A DNA stretch of 64,000 nucleotides. Origin: Zeugodacus cucurbitae (taxonomy: Eukaryota; Arthropoda; Insecta; Diptera; Tephritidae). Made by a program: the position numbers and the translations under genes. The notes beneath the pieces are model-generated. The model did no database searches. It had not been told where the DNA came from and saw nothing but the letters and a program-made list of their open reading frames with translations. Shown here piece by piece: positions 12,896 to 26,924 of the stretch (position 1 is its first letter; the number at the start of each line of letters is the position of its first letter). The DNA lies in contig NC_071667.1 in the NCBI RefSeq assembly GCF_028554725.1, forward strand, positions 84,234,001-84,298,000, written 5' to 3'.

Positions 12896-15800
12896 TTTGT
12901 TCATTTCCTTGTTCATATTCTTAGAGATATACTTATACAGATTATTTGCAGCATCCTCCTACTCCGACGATATGGTGAAAGCGACGATATTCCAACTGCG
13001 AAGCAGCATTTTTCCACACATCTCATTTGTTAATCTTAAACACTTAAAATTTAAATATTGATTTCTTTACTTAGTTCTTCTTCTTTTTTTGATTTTTTTC
13101 AGTCATCCATTCCAAATATTATATAATGTTATTGACCAACTCCCAGGGTTGCATCAGCAGCTGGCCATAAATTTCCCCAAACGCGGAAAGAACTTTTCAC
13201 TTCACAACTTTTATTGTGACGAATGCGAATTGAATAATTCATAAATAAAACTTGTGCACGAAGACTTGTTGATTTCAAGAAAATGCACACCAACACCAAC
13301 AAACACATACATATATATGAGCATATGTATGTATATGGTGAATGTCATCTTATGAAAATCAATAAATTACAGGCGAATAAAGCTTTTAATTTGCAATAAA
13401 ATGCAAAAGCGCAGACGAAAATGGGAGTCAACGAAAATATTGCGAAATAAACGGTACAGCGAAGACAGTTATTTATATGCATATAGTACAACAACAATAC
13501 ACATGTGGGCAAGAAATGTAAATAAAGAGACATATGAAGATCCAGTATAAACACAGTGAAGTAACCGCAGGAAGTAGCGCGAAGATCAGCTAAAGGTCAG
13601 GTCAGTAGAAGACTGGTCAATGAGTGTGTATGTGTGAATGAAAGGGCCGCGGCATAGCAAACACAGGCGCAGCCAAGTGTAATACATTGCATGCGCCAAC
13701 AAATGAGCGGCGGCGAGAAAAAAAATGAAAACAAATCAAAGCCAAGACAACAAAGCGCGGCCAAAACAATAGCAATAATAACAATAAAAACAAAAGTAAA
13801 TAGAAAATAGAAATGAAAACCGAATTGAGCCACGAAGGTCATATTAAATTGCCATAAAAATTTATCGATTTCTGCAACAAAGCAAGAAATTCTCGCAACG
13901 CTGCAGCAACACAGCCAACAAAGGACACTGACACGACGCCACCATTGCAGAGGCGCGCCGGTGCCGGTGGGGCGCTGAGTGGCTGGTGGCGCAAGTGGGT
14001 CGCAGCCAACCAACGAACGAGCGAGTGAACGAACGAAGAAGAAGCAAATCAAATGAAATAAGGCAAGCAAAAACACAAGCGGTGAAGAGGGCTGCGCGGC
14101 CGAGAGGCGATCTGTTCCCTAACGATTATGTGGCACGGATATAGTGGAAGCTGCGCGAAAGAAGAAGAGGCAGCAGCAGCCAACTGGCTGAATCGATAGC
14201 GCTACTGTGATGTAGGAGACAATCAACTGCGGCGGTGAAAGTTGAGGAAAGTGCGAGAGGCGAGCGGGAACGCAACTTGCAACATTTAACTGGCCGTTCA
14301 ACACTTGAATTGTGTGGTATTCGCTGTTGCAAGAATTTCGAGCGAAATAAGGCACGAAAGTATACCAACGGCTTTCATGCTGTGAGCCGCACACTTTCTC
14401 TAAAAAAATTAAAAGAATTAAAAAACAATTTGAAAAAAAAAATCTGAAAAACAAATTCTAAAAAAAATTCTAAAAAAATCCAGAATTGAAGCATAGGGAA
14501 AGAGTTCTAAAATAGCCAAATTCACTACGCTCTCTTTTTGCCATAATCAGTGGCTAATTAGAAAAGTTTTTCGCTCATTTATGTGCTGCCATATGCTTAT
14601 GTGAGCATATAAAGCCGTTATATTATGTATTCGAATGCTTTTTATATCCATTTAAACGGTATATAATGGCAGCAGCATTTTCGGACGGCCAATCTGCCAC
14701 CTTTCTTCATGTTGTTTTTGCGCTTAAAGGTTACCAAGGTAGCCACCACCACCTTTTAGGTGGCCATGGACACACCTAAGCGCCGCAGCAGCGGACGTCA
14801 GCTGAGCGGCGAGCGTTGTCACACCTCTTTGGTAAATACGCAACCATTGGCTGGAATAAATCAAAAAATCTACCCACAAATGTTGGCAAATCTCATGCAC
14901 ACACACTCTTTTACAGCTATGTGTTATGGTACAATAACAACAACGACACGCTCATCAAGAGCAGCTTGTGTTGGAAGGTGTGCAGCAATAACGTTACCGT
15001 GTATTTGTGGCGACGAATAAAAGCACCGAATGCTTATGAATCTTGCGAAAGGTAAATGGGAGGGACAACCAGCAAAGCTCTGCTCTACTCAACTCACACG
15101 CTGGCTTGCTGCTGCACCCGCTAATGCTCACGAATTGGCAACCAGCAACGAAGGTGGCTGGGGCGCACCTGCTCATGTACACGTTCGTACATAGCTGTAT
15201 ATGTATATGTGTACGGACTAGGTGGAGTCTCGTGCTCATTTGTATTTACCTAAGAATACCTAAAAACGACGATAACGAAGCTGCCACGACGCTGCCGACG
15301 ATGACGAAAGCCATACGAAACGGCAAGGTAGCGAAGAAGAAGAAGCAGAAGCAAAATTGCTGTTTTACTCAGCTAACAACGCTGCTGCTAACGTCTATGC
15401 TGCCACAGCTGGCGTCAGCGCTGACGCAGTAGCAACAAAGTCGTTGAAATTGCGACGAAATTCTGCTGAAGTATAACGGTGCTGCAAATAATATACGAGT
15501 ATAGCCGCCTGCTGTGTAGGTACTTACAACATTTCAGTTTTTCTTCTTCTTTTATTACTCTCCTTTATTTACTTTTTATTCGCATTTATTTTTTACTTTT
15601 ATGCACAAAGTAGCACATACAACACACACACAAAACAGTCACATTGAGTGACTGACATCGCTGTTGTAGGTAACGTCAGCAACAGCAGCCATGTAGGTGC
15701 TGTTCTTCATATAGAAAACTACTATATAGTATATATAGTATATACATGTGGCTTTAAATTTGGGTTTATCCTTCACATCTACATTTCTTGTTGTAGGTGC

Positions 15801-16388
15801 CCAGCTTAACTCGTTAAATTCACATACTATGTGACTGCTTTGGTGTGTTCTAAAAATATATAATTTTGTTATCAAAACATGGATTGCGTTCAAACTGCTA
15901 ATTTAAAGAAGTTTTCCCAAAATTGTGATCTCAATAGACCGAAGAGTGTTTACCAAGGCGTATGAGTAACTAAATATTTGCGTCACCACTTTGGATGAAT
16001 ATAATTTATTGGGTTTTACTTAGGTGTCTTATCATAACATCTGAAGGCCAAAAATCAAATTTGGAGATATTAACTATTTTGTTTAAAATCTGTTATGTTG
16101 CGGTTTTAAAAAATATTTTTTAACCGAGTAAAAAGTTGCCTTATTTCTAAAGATAAATCTGGCAGATTTAAAAAAAAAAATAATTTTAAAATCCTGTAAC
16201 AGCCAAAATGTTATATACTTAAGATGTTCTGTAAAACGACACTTGTCACATAATTGATTCTTTTAATTTTATGATTAGCACTTATGCCGTAGGTTTTTTT
16301 AAATATTAAGTAGAATAATACTATAGAAAGTCGAAAGAGTATATTCTATGAATGAGTTAATGAACATTAAATATCCTACAATTTAATA
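12896..16388. other. No gene recognised; GC-richer, possibly regulatory or 5'-UTR DNA
   Basis: At 13.6-15.4 kb base composition rises and the sequence is full of CAA, GAA, CAG and CGAAC-type runs, resembling the 5'-UTR or promoter-proximal DNA of fly developmental genes. The tract 14090-14500 turns progressively A-rich. No frame shows a domain. Direction and gene identity cannot be inferred. From 15.5 kb it is AT-rich. Confidence 0.35.
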
Positions 16389-16845
16389 CAGTGGAACTTC
16401 CATAAATCGAATCTCTATAACTCGAAGTTCTCCATAACTCGAACTCTTGAAGCAGCAATAGGAGGCAACTTTCATACAAATTTCCTTCCATAAATCGAAC
16501 ATTTCGACAAGGGCATATTACAAAATTTAAAATTTTACTATCACGACAGAATTTTAAAAGAGTCCCTCTGTATCGTACGGAGGCGAACAAAAAATATAAT
16601 ATTACACTTATGGATTGCATAAATCATCTAACAAAGGCATGGGATACAGACGTCGAGAGCCAAACAATAGCAAAGTGCATGTAAATAAAACTTTATTCGA
16701 AGTAAATAACTAAAACTGTGGGTAAATCTATATTTTTTACGGTTTTGAAAATTTATATGTTTTAATGAAAATTCTATAACTCGAAGTCCCCTAATTCGAA
16801 GTTTTTTTGTGGATTATGGTGATTCGAGTTAGAGAAGTTCCACTG
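16389..16845. mobile_element. pogo/Tigger-like MITE with TA target duplication
   Basis: A 457-bp element with inverted ends CAGTGGAACTTC (12 bp perfect at both ends, similarity continuing inward), flanked by TA on each side (16387-16388 and 16846-16847). Subterminal DNA repeats the words ATAACTCGAA and ATAAATCGAA several times near both ends, as in pogo/Tigger-type transposons, where such words bind the transposase. No transposase frame is present, so it is non-autonomous. Confidence 0.85.
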
Positions 16846-17159
16846 TATAATATTGAGACTTATAGGACTTTAGAACAGATTTTGAACTCATATTGAAATA
16901 TGTTCGTAAAAGTTATTATCTTTCATATATAAGAAGAGTGCGTATATCAAGGGACCATTCTATGTTTGCTCTTTCTAAAAACAGATGAAAATTGATTTTC
17001 AAATTTCTGTATTATGAAAAAGTACAAAAGTTAACCTCAAAAAGTAAGGAAGCTAAACGAATATTTTATACTCTTCATATTATTTTAATTTATTCATTTA
17101 ATATTTTTAAGATAACACAAAATTTTATCTCTATAATTAGCATACTACTAAAACGAAAA

Positions 17160-17385
17160 TCATTATATATAATATATGGAAGCTGGAATAATTCCTGGAC
17201 CGATTTCAACTATTTTGACACTAAACTACATTATATTCGAGACCATACGCTCACCAAATTTCGCTAAGATACCTCACATATTAACCGATTACGGTATAAA
17301 GCCTACCGGATGTTTGGAAATATGTATATTGGAGCTCTAGGAAGACCCGATTTTACATATTTTTGGCACTCATGCACATTTTTTT
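17160..17385. repeat. Remnant of a dispersed non-coding repeat
   Basis: Phrases such as GGACCGATTTCAACTATTTTG and TCACATATTAACCGATTACGG resemble a family of AT-rich dispersed sequences seen in tephritid genomes. It is degenerate and its ends are not clear. Recognition rests on general familiarity, not on a search. Confidence 0.35.
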
Positions 17386-17469
17386 AGTATTGTACAATGA
17401 CACTTGGACGATTCTTGAATTGGGCGACGAGCGATTTTTATTCTAAAAGTTTAACTTAGTGCATGAAAA

Positions 17470-17512
17470 AATGTCCGCTTAAGGGAGATGTCCTTTAGGA
17501 GAGGTTTCTCTG
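17470..17512. mobile_element. Terminal inverted repeat of a pogo-like element (one end)
   Basis: Read on the minus strand the end is TACAGAGAAACCTCTCCTAA followed by AGGACATCTCCCTTAAGCGG, the pattern of pogo-like transposon termini (TACAG-x-GAAACCTCTC). The opposite end was not identified upstream. It is related to the copy at 23394-23512. Confidence 0.45.
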
Positions 17513-20500
17513 TAGTAGTATGAAAAATATGTTACGGTTCATAATGTTGTGGGTATGTTTGATATCTTTAGTACAGTTTAGTTCTACAGCTCTGGCTTGA
17601 CTTATGTGACCAAAGGCAAATATAGTTAATTTTATGCAAAGTCATATTATAAATTTTCTTTTATCGAACTTATAAGATTGCGGGATATTATCAACCCTTC
17701 ATTACGTATGTACATATAGTTAAATTGTATATAGAATTTAAAAATAACCAATTTTTTAAACATATTAAAGTTTTCAAGAAATAACAACTTGTAAAACTTT
17801 AATACAACTGCATGCATTTTCTTTTTAAATGAGCTTGTTAAGATCGAATACTTTATCTTTAACGATACTTTATTAAATTAATCTATATATTAAATAATAA
17901 AATTAAACATTTTATTAGCATTTATATAAAATCAATATTTCTTTAACTCAAAAGAAGAAACTATCTGTAAATATAATAATTTACGCTTAAATTCTAATAT
18001 AAAATTAAACCTTAAACACATTGATCAACCCAAAACCAAAATGCTTTAAGTTTCACTTAATTTCAAGCAGCACACACATTAAATAATCCTACTTGCATTG
18101 AAGATCATTAAAAGACGACATAATTAAATCATTCACCTACAAGAAACCTAGCGAAAGACGTGCACATACTAAGCAGTAGCCAACTACTATGGCGTCCATT
18201 TTATTGCGCACACGTACACACAGTGAATACATATATACAAACACACAAACAAATAAAAAATCATAACCACCTCAACACACACACACTCACAAGCAAGCGT
18301 ATGAATGCTCGCATTTGATGTTACGTATACGCCTCCTGAGCTGAGCACACGACGCTGCAAACACCGACAAACTAATAATTTCGCACAGCTGCCACATTAC
18401 ATACACTACCACTACTACTACGGCAGAAGCACACACACACAAACGCGTGCGGCACGATTTCCTTCCCTTGTCGTCAGCAGCCAGCAGCAATAGTTGTATA
18501 CACGACGCTCATCAAAAGCACACTACCACCACAGCAACAACAACAACACCGACAACCCGACTCAGCCGAAGGTACCTAGTCATATTTAGTTATGCCAACG
18601 CACCACCTTCGTAGCTGCACGCAGACACACACACTCATCGAGAGCTCCTGCCACCACTCCATGCTGGCAGCGTGCAACAAATCAAATGAAAATTTCAAGG
18701 TGCCGTCGGTTAAAATGCAAAAAAGGTTCACTTTTCACACACCAACATAGCTGGCGACTCGGTACTTTGGTTGGCTGCCAACTTTCGAACACACCTCAGA
18801 CGGGCGGACGTGGGGTAAGGAGTGAGGCGCTTGGCGAGCGAGCGAGCGAATGAATGAATGAGACGACGTCACTCGTCGCAAGGTAGACAAGGTGAGAGCG
18901 AGCTAACGCACACAGGAGCCAAAGCACATGCCGGAGATCCGAAGAAGAAGAAGCAGCAGCAGCAGTAAGCAGTGGCTGGAGCAGTAGCAGCTGTGGCAGC
19001 AATAGAGGAAGCATGAAAAACCAGTGAAAGCGCCAACAACAACAGCAAGCAACACAACTGCTACTTGCGGTTAGGTATACATGGTAAAATGATGACTCGG
19101 CGACTCGACTCAACCTGAGACCGAGCAAGCAAAGCAGCAACGTAAATAGAAAAGACAACAACAGCAACTAACGATGAAAGGACGAAAGTGATGTGTTGCA
19201 CGATGATGACACCGACGTCGACTACACCGACAACAGCGATGTTGACGTCGACCGCGGCAGCGACGCGCTGTACACGTGTGCCAAAAACAACGTCGGCCGA
19301 GCAGCAACAACAACTGCGGCTATTCAGCTTGGCATAGCCAACCCCCTCCCTGAGGGCGGCACTTAGACAGCCAGGAGCTGTGAAAGCAGCAGGTGCGCAC
19401 ATTTACCGTAGATTTTATGTTGCACACAGCTGTGGCTGTGGCCTCAATGTGAATGCTCTGTGAGTGAGCCATCGGCTTGGCCGCTAAGTGTGTGAGTGAG
19501 TGAGTGAGCAAGCGGCGACCAACAACAAACGACAAACGAATAAAAGCGTACGAAGCGCCTTCTCCTTTGATTACCTCACGAGACCGACACACACACACGA
19601 GCACGAGTGACTCGTTCGCATATATTTTTGGTATTTGTATTCACCTCGTTCAGCTGCTCAGGTTTTTCGTCGTAGTGCTCTTCTTTAGTCATTGTGCTCA
19701 GCGTTTAGGTGCCACCGTTATGTACAGCAACGCACACTTACCTCAGTCTCGTAGCACAGCTGCTACATGCTATGCTGGCGCCAAGCTCTGCGAGCAACAA
19801 TCCAAAGCAACAAAAACACCGAAATCCTCCCCAACCTGCCAGCGCAAACCCAACCAACAGTCTTTGCCGCCCGCGCGACCCGACTACTGCTCATCACTCA
19901 GCGCACGAGCATTCGTGTGCTTACACCTAGCCAGGTACATAGCAGCTGAAGACGCTGCCGCAGAAGACGCAGAGGTCGGGTCGAAGTGGATGACGGTGAT
20001 GGCGAGCAGACTGCGGGCAGAGGGACTGCTTTTTCCGCAGGTAGATTGGTGGATGCGTAAGGTACATTATGTACACACGTGCCACTACGACCGTTGCCCC
20101 CCACCCATGTCTCCGAAGTATGCGCTCTGCGTGGATAGGTGAGAGACGGACATGCGCAGTGCCAGTGACGCAGTCGGTCGCAGTTGCCGCGAAGACAGCG
20201 CTGCTTGTCAGTCTCCGTTTGCGGTTGCTTAGCTCAGCTGGCGTTTCTTCTTTCGCATGAGCGCATCTTCCACTGCTTCTACGAGCACGTCGACAGTCTC
20301 TTGGCAACCAACGTGTAAAGATGCTGTTCATACATCTTTAGTATAGGTATGTTGGTAACAGTATCTGTTCAACAAACTTCTGTTGAGTAACCCTGTTATC
20401 TCTCTTGTTGCTCTCCAAATACTTGAGTATGTTAATTTACATTGGAATGTTCAAAATATCGTAAATTCTGTGGAAATTTGTGATGTTCAGAGTGGTGAAA

Positions 20501-23393
20501 CTCAGAGTGGAATAAAACTAATGTTATGCATTTATGTTACAAGAAATTATCATCTAAATAACAGCGTTCATCATTTGATCCGGCGATTCGTCTGTGAAGT
20601 AATGGTACCTTCCAAAAGCCTAGGTGCTTCGACAAACCACCATCTAACCTAATATTTTTTTGCACTTTAGCTATATCGAATAATTTTCAGCGACTCCTTA
20701 GACTCTTTAAAAAATAACTGTACTCAATGGATTAGTCTCACTAGTTACATTATTTAGGAGTGTACAGCTGTGGAAGGAAAAGCAGCCCAAAGTACAAACA
20801 TCAGCTACATTTAGAGAAATTATCGTTTAATATATAAAAAATACTAATGATATTTGTGAATCTTTGGCTTCTGGACGGTCTTTTTTAAGTCTTCAACATT
20901 AATCTGTTAGCATGCCTGCACTCTATTTCCCTTGATAGCGCTTCTCCATTAAAGAAATGTCCTCCTTGTTCGTTACTCACAGCGCTCAAATGTCGGAAAG
21001 AAGTCCAGATGGGAGTCCATCATATGTATTCTTAAAGCTTTATATAACACTAGTGGACCTGGCAGAAGGTATTAGGTTAATAGAATAACAAAATAATTTG
21101 GAAATAATTATAAATGGATTGAAGATTTGGTACACCAACAGTAGCAACATCAAATTATAAAGCATTTCCCAATCAAAAACAATTTCAGTGTCCCAATCAA
21201 AAAAAAAGTTCAGTGTTAGAAAGATTAAAAGTTCATTTACTAAGTCTTTGTAATTTTTCATTTACTAGTTTTCTAGATAATTTTGAACATTTCCTGGCAA
21301 GCATTTCCTGATCATTCAGTTTTTATTCAAAACTCTCGACCTTTATTCGTTTGTGGACCTACAAATATTCCCCCTTTCATTTTTACCTCTATGAGTCCTA
21401 AATCCTGAATTGCTTTTGAATACAGTCACTTATAGCCGAACTAACAGCCCCGCAAAATGGCAATTAATGCAACAACTATGTGCAAACAATTCCAATAGTG
21501 AAACTATCAATTATCAAAGTCCAATCGAATAACTTTTGACCTTCGGCTTGTTTACAAATGCAACCCACCGTTGCCAGTTCGTTAAAACCGTAAAACGATT
21601 GCCTAATTGAATTTTAATTACAGTTCACGACTTTCACACCGTTTGGACAAACCAAAACAACAACAACTGCTGACCAGCCCAGTGGACCCGGTGATAAAAG
21701 CAAAGCGCCAAAATATGCAAAACAAAACTTTAAACTAAATTTACAACTTTTTTGTGTTTGAATAAAAAAAACTATTCGATGGACCTGCGATACAAACCGT
21801 ACAAACCGTAGGTCAAACTCAACTTCGTGCAGCTGTTTGCCACCTTTTCAACTTCACCGTTGTGTAACCGGTGTTCACTGGCATTTGCTTTGTCTTTGAG
21901 CATGAAAATTTTCGAAATTTGCATTTCACTTCCGCAACTGCTTTGGTTGAACTTCCGCTTGTAGTGGCGCTCGAATGGCAGTCGAAACCACTCGTTATCC
22001 AACTCGGTGTTTACATAAGTACACGCTAAGCATGAATATCCTGCCATCAGCGTAGCAACAACACGGCGTCATTTGTTGCGGAAGCGCCAACAACAACATC
22101 TTTGGCGCCACTGAACTTGAAGCGCGCTCTCGCACCCACTTCCGGAATGATTATATATTCACGCTCTCTACCTTGTTGTTGTTATTGCTACGCTTGTTTT
22201 TACTTACCGTTACAAATAACGGGAATCAGCTTTAATCACCTTCTTAATTAAATCACTAGCTCGCCAGTGTTTGTTGCATTGTTTTTGCGCCACAAGCGAC
22301 CCACCTCCATGTCGTCTGGTGGCGGCAAGTGCGAATGAAAAATACGCGTTAATCACTTACTTGCGTCTACTTAACGCTGCTGCTCGTGCGGACTTTGGAT
22401 TTTTTATTTCGCGTTCCACCGTCCACCTAAGTTCCTTCTCATCTCATGGTCCGAGTATGATATTTAAATTTCGTAATTTTTTTCTCATTTCGGCCATCAA
22501 CTGCAGTTAACAGTACATCTACTGAAAGTTATAAATAACTGTTTATGTTGTTGTTTTCATGTTTGTTGGTGTTTTGGTTGATGTTGTTGCTTTTTGGTGT
22601 GGCTGTAGGTGATGGAGGCGTAACTGAGGTGTGCAAAAGATAAAACGTTTTAATCATTAAACTTCTTTATTTCACCGCTAATTTTTTCATGTCTCTTCTT
22701 TATTGTTCTTCATAATAGTTGTGCATTGTTCTTCGGCGCTCGTTTTGAAGACATTTCACTTTTTACGGCGCCATGATTTTTTTATCGCAATCCTTTTCGT
22801 TTAATTTAATGTTTTCATGTTTTTATGAATTCATGAATGTGTGGACACCTTTTTTTGAGTCACAACTTAAGTGAATGTTTTTGTAAGTGATGAGATGTTT
22901 TGAAAGAGTTATTAGTGGAAATGAAACGTTTAAAAAGTGTCGAAATTTTAGTCTAAGAAACATTTATTATTTGAGTGCTTTTAGGTCGAGTAGAAGACTC
23001 AGTTTCAAAGCAGTTCGGTAAGGTATGCATTTGGATCCACGATAAATAATAATAATATAATAATAAAAATAAAATAGAATTGAAAGAATTTATCGGATTT
23101 CTATTTCTTAAACTCTACTATATTCTATTATTTTTAAACAGTTCCGAACGTAGAGCAGACATTATGTGCTTATTGACTCTCGGATCCTTTTCTATACCCA
23201 TCCCAACAACTGTTCGAAGTAATGCTCTAGTATGGCCAATTTGGCTAGATTTTTCAGTAATAAGCTCCGCCTAATAGTTGCACTGAGTATAGCAGAGATT
23301 TCTAGAGTGGTACTTATTTGGCATCTCTCTTCAATGTTAAACCTAATTGTGCCCAGAATGATCCAATCACATTTAAAATAACTATATCTGTAC
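17513..23393. other. No gene recognised; GC-richer block at 18.2-20.3 kb
   Basis: The part at 18.2-20.3 kb is rich in CA, CAA, GAAGAAG/CAGCAG and (GAGC/GAAT)n repeats and GC-rich. Open frames of up to 212 codons (19504-20142, GTG start) come from this composition and show no domain. It resembles fly promoter or 5'-UTR DNA. From 20.3 to 23.4 kb it is AT-rich, with GC-richer patches at 21.5-22.4 kb. No RNA gene was seen. Confidence 0.35.
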
Positions 23394-23512
23394 AGTGAAA
23401 TCTCTAATCACAAGATAGGTATCCGCCTGAGAGAAGGTCATTTGTTCTAAAAAATTTTTTCATGCCACTCATATGAGGTTCATCTAATAGGCCGTTAGGA
23501 GAGGTTTTTCTT
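23394..23512. mobile_element. Short pogo-like element remnant
   Basis: The left end ACAGTGAAATCTCTAATCA and the right end read on the other strand, AAAGAAAAACCTCTCCTAACGG, are imperfect inverted copies about 120 bp apart. Both match the family of the terminus at 17470-17512. Degenerate and non-coding. Confidence 0.45.
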
Positions 23513-26500
23513 TATTTAAAACAATTGGATCGGGCCAATCTAAAATATCAACTGTTCCAGAAGGTTAAGAATCTCATATGCTTTATGCGACAAGCGGAAA
23601 GAGGTTTAGGTGACATGAGTGCGATTCGTCTAGTCTTCTAAAATATTTTGTAAACCCTACTGTTTTAGAATCTTCAAATTTCTAAAACTACATGCAACAT
23701 GTTGCAAGATTTTGAAATGCAACAAAAGTGATCTATATATATTGGTGTTTGTTCGACAGTCCTCCAGTTCTACCCTATACCTATATCAGTATAGTATATA
23801 TGTATATATGTAAGTTAAAACTGTGAACAAATAAATTATGAGATTATAATGTCCTATCTAGCTTCGTGGTGTCATTTATTCTCAGCTTCATTTGTATATA
23901 AACAACCTTTCGACCTGGTGATAAGAAGAGCGCATATAATTAATCAAGAAATATATGAGTATATGAGCTTTGACTTTCGTTCATTACGTCTAGAAGAAAC
24001 CAAAAGTTCCCTTCACTTACTATTCAAATTTCTACAGCTAAGATATGGTATGAAGGAGCGGCTTATAGTGATAAAAGAGAATAGTGAAACAAACGAAAAA
24101 AAAAAATAAAGTTGTACACATGTGTTTATACATAAGAGCGATCGCAATAATGGCAAAAAATCACACGAAATTTATGCTTTGAATGTATTTGTTAATAACA
24201 ATAAATGAAAAAAAAAATAAATAAATTTTTTACGAGTTGCCTACAGTAAAATCCGTTCTTAATTTATCTGGAAGCTTAGTATGTAAGTTTAAGGTATTCT
24301 TACGTGCAAAGACTATAAGAAGACAATGGATATATTTTTAATAAGTTATAAAATAAATATTATTTTCAGGTGCAGTGAAATATGTATTTCATACAATGTG
24401 ATAAAATCAGCACTCGAATTATCCTTGGATACCTAATACACTCACTACAAGAACTGTTCGAAGGCAGCTCATTTAGTCTTTTGACTCAGATAATCAAATA
24501 TTGAAAACAATAAGACGGTTTCGCTGTACCGTTAATCAACCGGATCACTAGCATTTCCTCCATTTTGAATGTAAAATAAAACCATGTTTAGTTAAAACCT
24601 TTCAAGGACATTTTTTGTGTTAATTTTTTTCAAAACTTTTCCAATAAATTCCTTCACAACTTTCGCCTCATTAATTTATACCCACAACCACCACCTTAAT
24701 TTATTTATGTACATATGTGCCCCACCCAGCAGCCGAGCGTGGCACGGCGTAAATCTTATGAATCTATAAACCTATTAACAGCTGACGTTTCCAAAACACC
24801 GATATGGCAACTCCAATAGGTGCCGCCTGCAACACCTTAGTGCCACACAAGGCTCACAGCACTCTCCCCACATACACATCAAATGCTTCACGTGTGTGTG
24901 TGTGGGTGGGTATGAGCGTTACAATATCATTTAACAAGCTTGCGTGTTAATGTAATGGAAGTAATTTACGTCAACTTAACAAAATCTACGAGCGGCACAG
25001 GATAGAAGTGCTGTGCACTCCTTCGCTACTGAACTAGTGTGAGTGTGTATTTGTGTTTCAGTGTATTTATTTATTTATGTGTAAGTACATGTTTCCATCG
25101 ATGTGTGTTAAAGCATTTTCACGGCAGCCGAAAAAGTGAAGCTGGGAGAATGAGCAAAGTGAAAATAGTTCACTTACTTCAACACATACTCCCTCAGAAC
25201 CCAGCAAATATCTCTTACATAAGCATTACAGTGTACTCGTATGAAAATTGAAGGTAGTAGTGTGCTTAACCTTAAAGAGACCTCATAAGAAAATTATCTT
25301 CAAGAATCCCATACATAGTTTGAGGTGGTAACCCTAGAATTTCACATTTTCTGCTTCTGCTTTTCGTTTCTTCGTTTCGTAAGTCGATTTGAACCTAAAA
25401 ATCTAGTCATAAATGCACCAAAGTTTCATATCATCTTCTCAAAAATTCTCTAAAGATTGGACTTTTTAAAGGTTATGAGTGTTATGAGGTTATAAGGGTT
25501 TGAAGTTCAACGTTTTGTTCTGCAAATGCGGTCCTTCGAATACAAAACTATCTGCTGTTTCTAGGTTGGATTTACTTGGTGGTTACTAGTTCGGGAGTTT
25601 AATCTTCCACTTAACCCAAATCCTCTCAAGTTGAATTACTTACAGTTACCGACCTCAAAGTAGTTCAGAATCTGAATCTCAATATAAATTCAAAAATAAT
25701 TTAACACTAGAAAACTACTACAACTGCTATTCTCACTCTAAACTGATTATCCCGGCAGGGATGCATTCCATACAAGCTTATACGCATACCGTAAGCACTA
25801 AACACATTTCCGTTATTCAATTTCACAAAATAAACGTAAAAATATCATATTTCCTCACCAAAAATAGTAGATGAAACTCACTAAGAAAACAAAACAAGGA
25901 AACGAATTGGCAAATAGCCTGGAAAAGATGTGAGTCACACAAACACACACACTATGGCACACACAAGGAGTAGTTCGGACGCATGCACCTAGCACAATTA
26001 CCCACACAACACAACGCAACAAAGTGAGTGAGTGCTGAGAGTCCACTTACTTTGCTGTTGAGGAAAATGTAGAAAAGTAAACATTAGGTTAATGGATTCG
26101 ACACGGCCGCCCCGCCCCAAACACATGCAATCTCCCGAAATATCAGCAGAAGCAGCCGTTTAACTACTGCCGCCTTAACCGTTACTGCTGCTGATGTTTC
26201 TACTTGGAAGTGTTGCCATCTGAATGCGTTGGTATGTGTGGCAACATGTGTAGCTGTCGCTTAGTCAGGCTCTGTGTCGTCGTGCGTTTCGCTTGAGATC
26301 TCAGCATTTTCCACCCAATAAGCTCGTTAGCTCGCACACCTCCTGACCTCAAATTTTTCCATTTCCTCTGTTATGTTGTTGTTGTTGTTGTTGTTGTGGG
26401 AAAATCTTGTGTGATAAGCAATATTCTCCACATCTTTAACTTTGTTGTTGGTATTTATTCTTTTTTTTTTTGTGTTTTTTGTAATGGTGTTGCAGAGCAC

Positions 26501-26924
26501 ACTTGTTTATTAACTCGCTGGTGTGCTGTGCACCTTAAGACGGTTACACATACACTCTGTGTAACATACATTAGCCCATTTAATGGTTACAGCAAAGTAG
26601 CGATAGCAGAACAACGTAACTTTACGAGTTCATATGTGCGTAAATAACTGTATGATGTTGAATACCTCAAGGCGCTCCTGAACTAGAGAATAAGTAGTGG
26701 AGCTCGTTTGGCCAGCAGCTAAGAGGTTCCCATAACACCTTCACTTAAATTGTAGCACAAGAAACTCTTACTATCTAACTAACAAGTGAGTATAGTGTCT
26801 TCCATTTTCTTCTTATACTGTTTAGTAATGGAGCTGCTGAACTAAAATAGCCTAACTGGTGTAAATTTAAGTCTGAAAAGCTCATTATTTCAGATCTGGT
26901 GTTTGTCAAGTAGGTCAATTTATT
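23513..26924. other. No gene recognised
   Basis: Mostly AT-rich. It contains a TG run near 24895, GC-richer DNA at 26.0-26.4 kb and the GTT microsatellite at 26374-26397. Open frames are short and without domains. Confidence 0.35.
26374..26397. repeat. (TGT)8 microsatellite
   Basis: Eight uninterrupted TGT/GTT trinucleotide units followed by GGG. A simple repeat with no visible coding context. Confidence 0.9.

Noticed and set aside
19504..20142. 212-codon open frame on the plus strand
   Set aside because: It starts at GTG, has CA/CAG-repeat composition, no domain and overlapping frames on the other strand; it is best explained by base composition.
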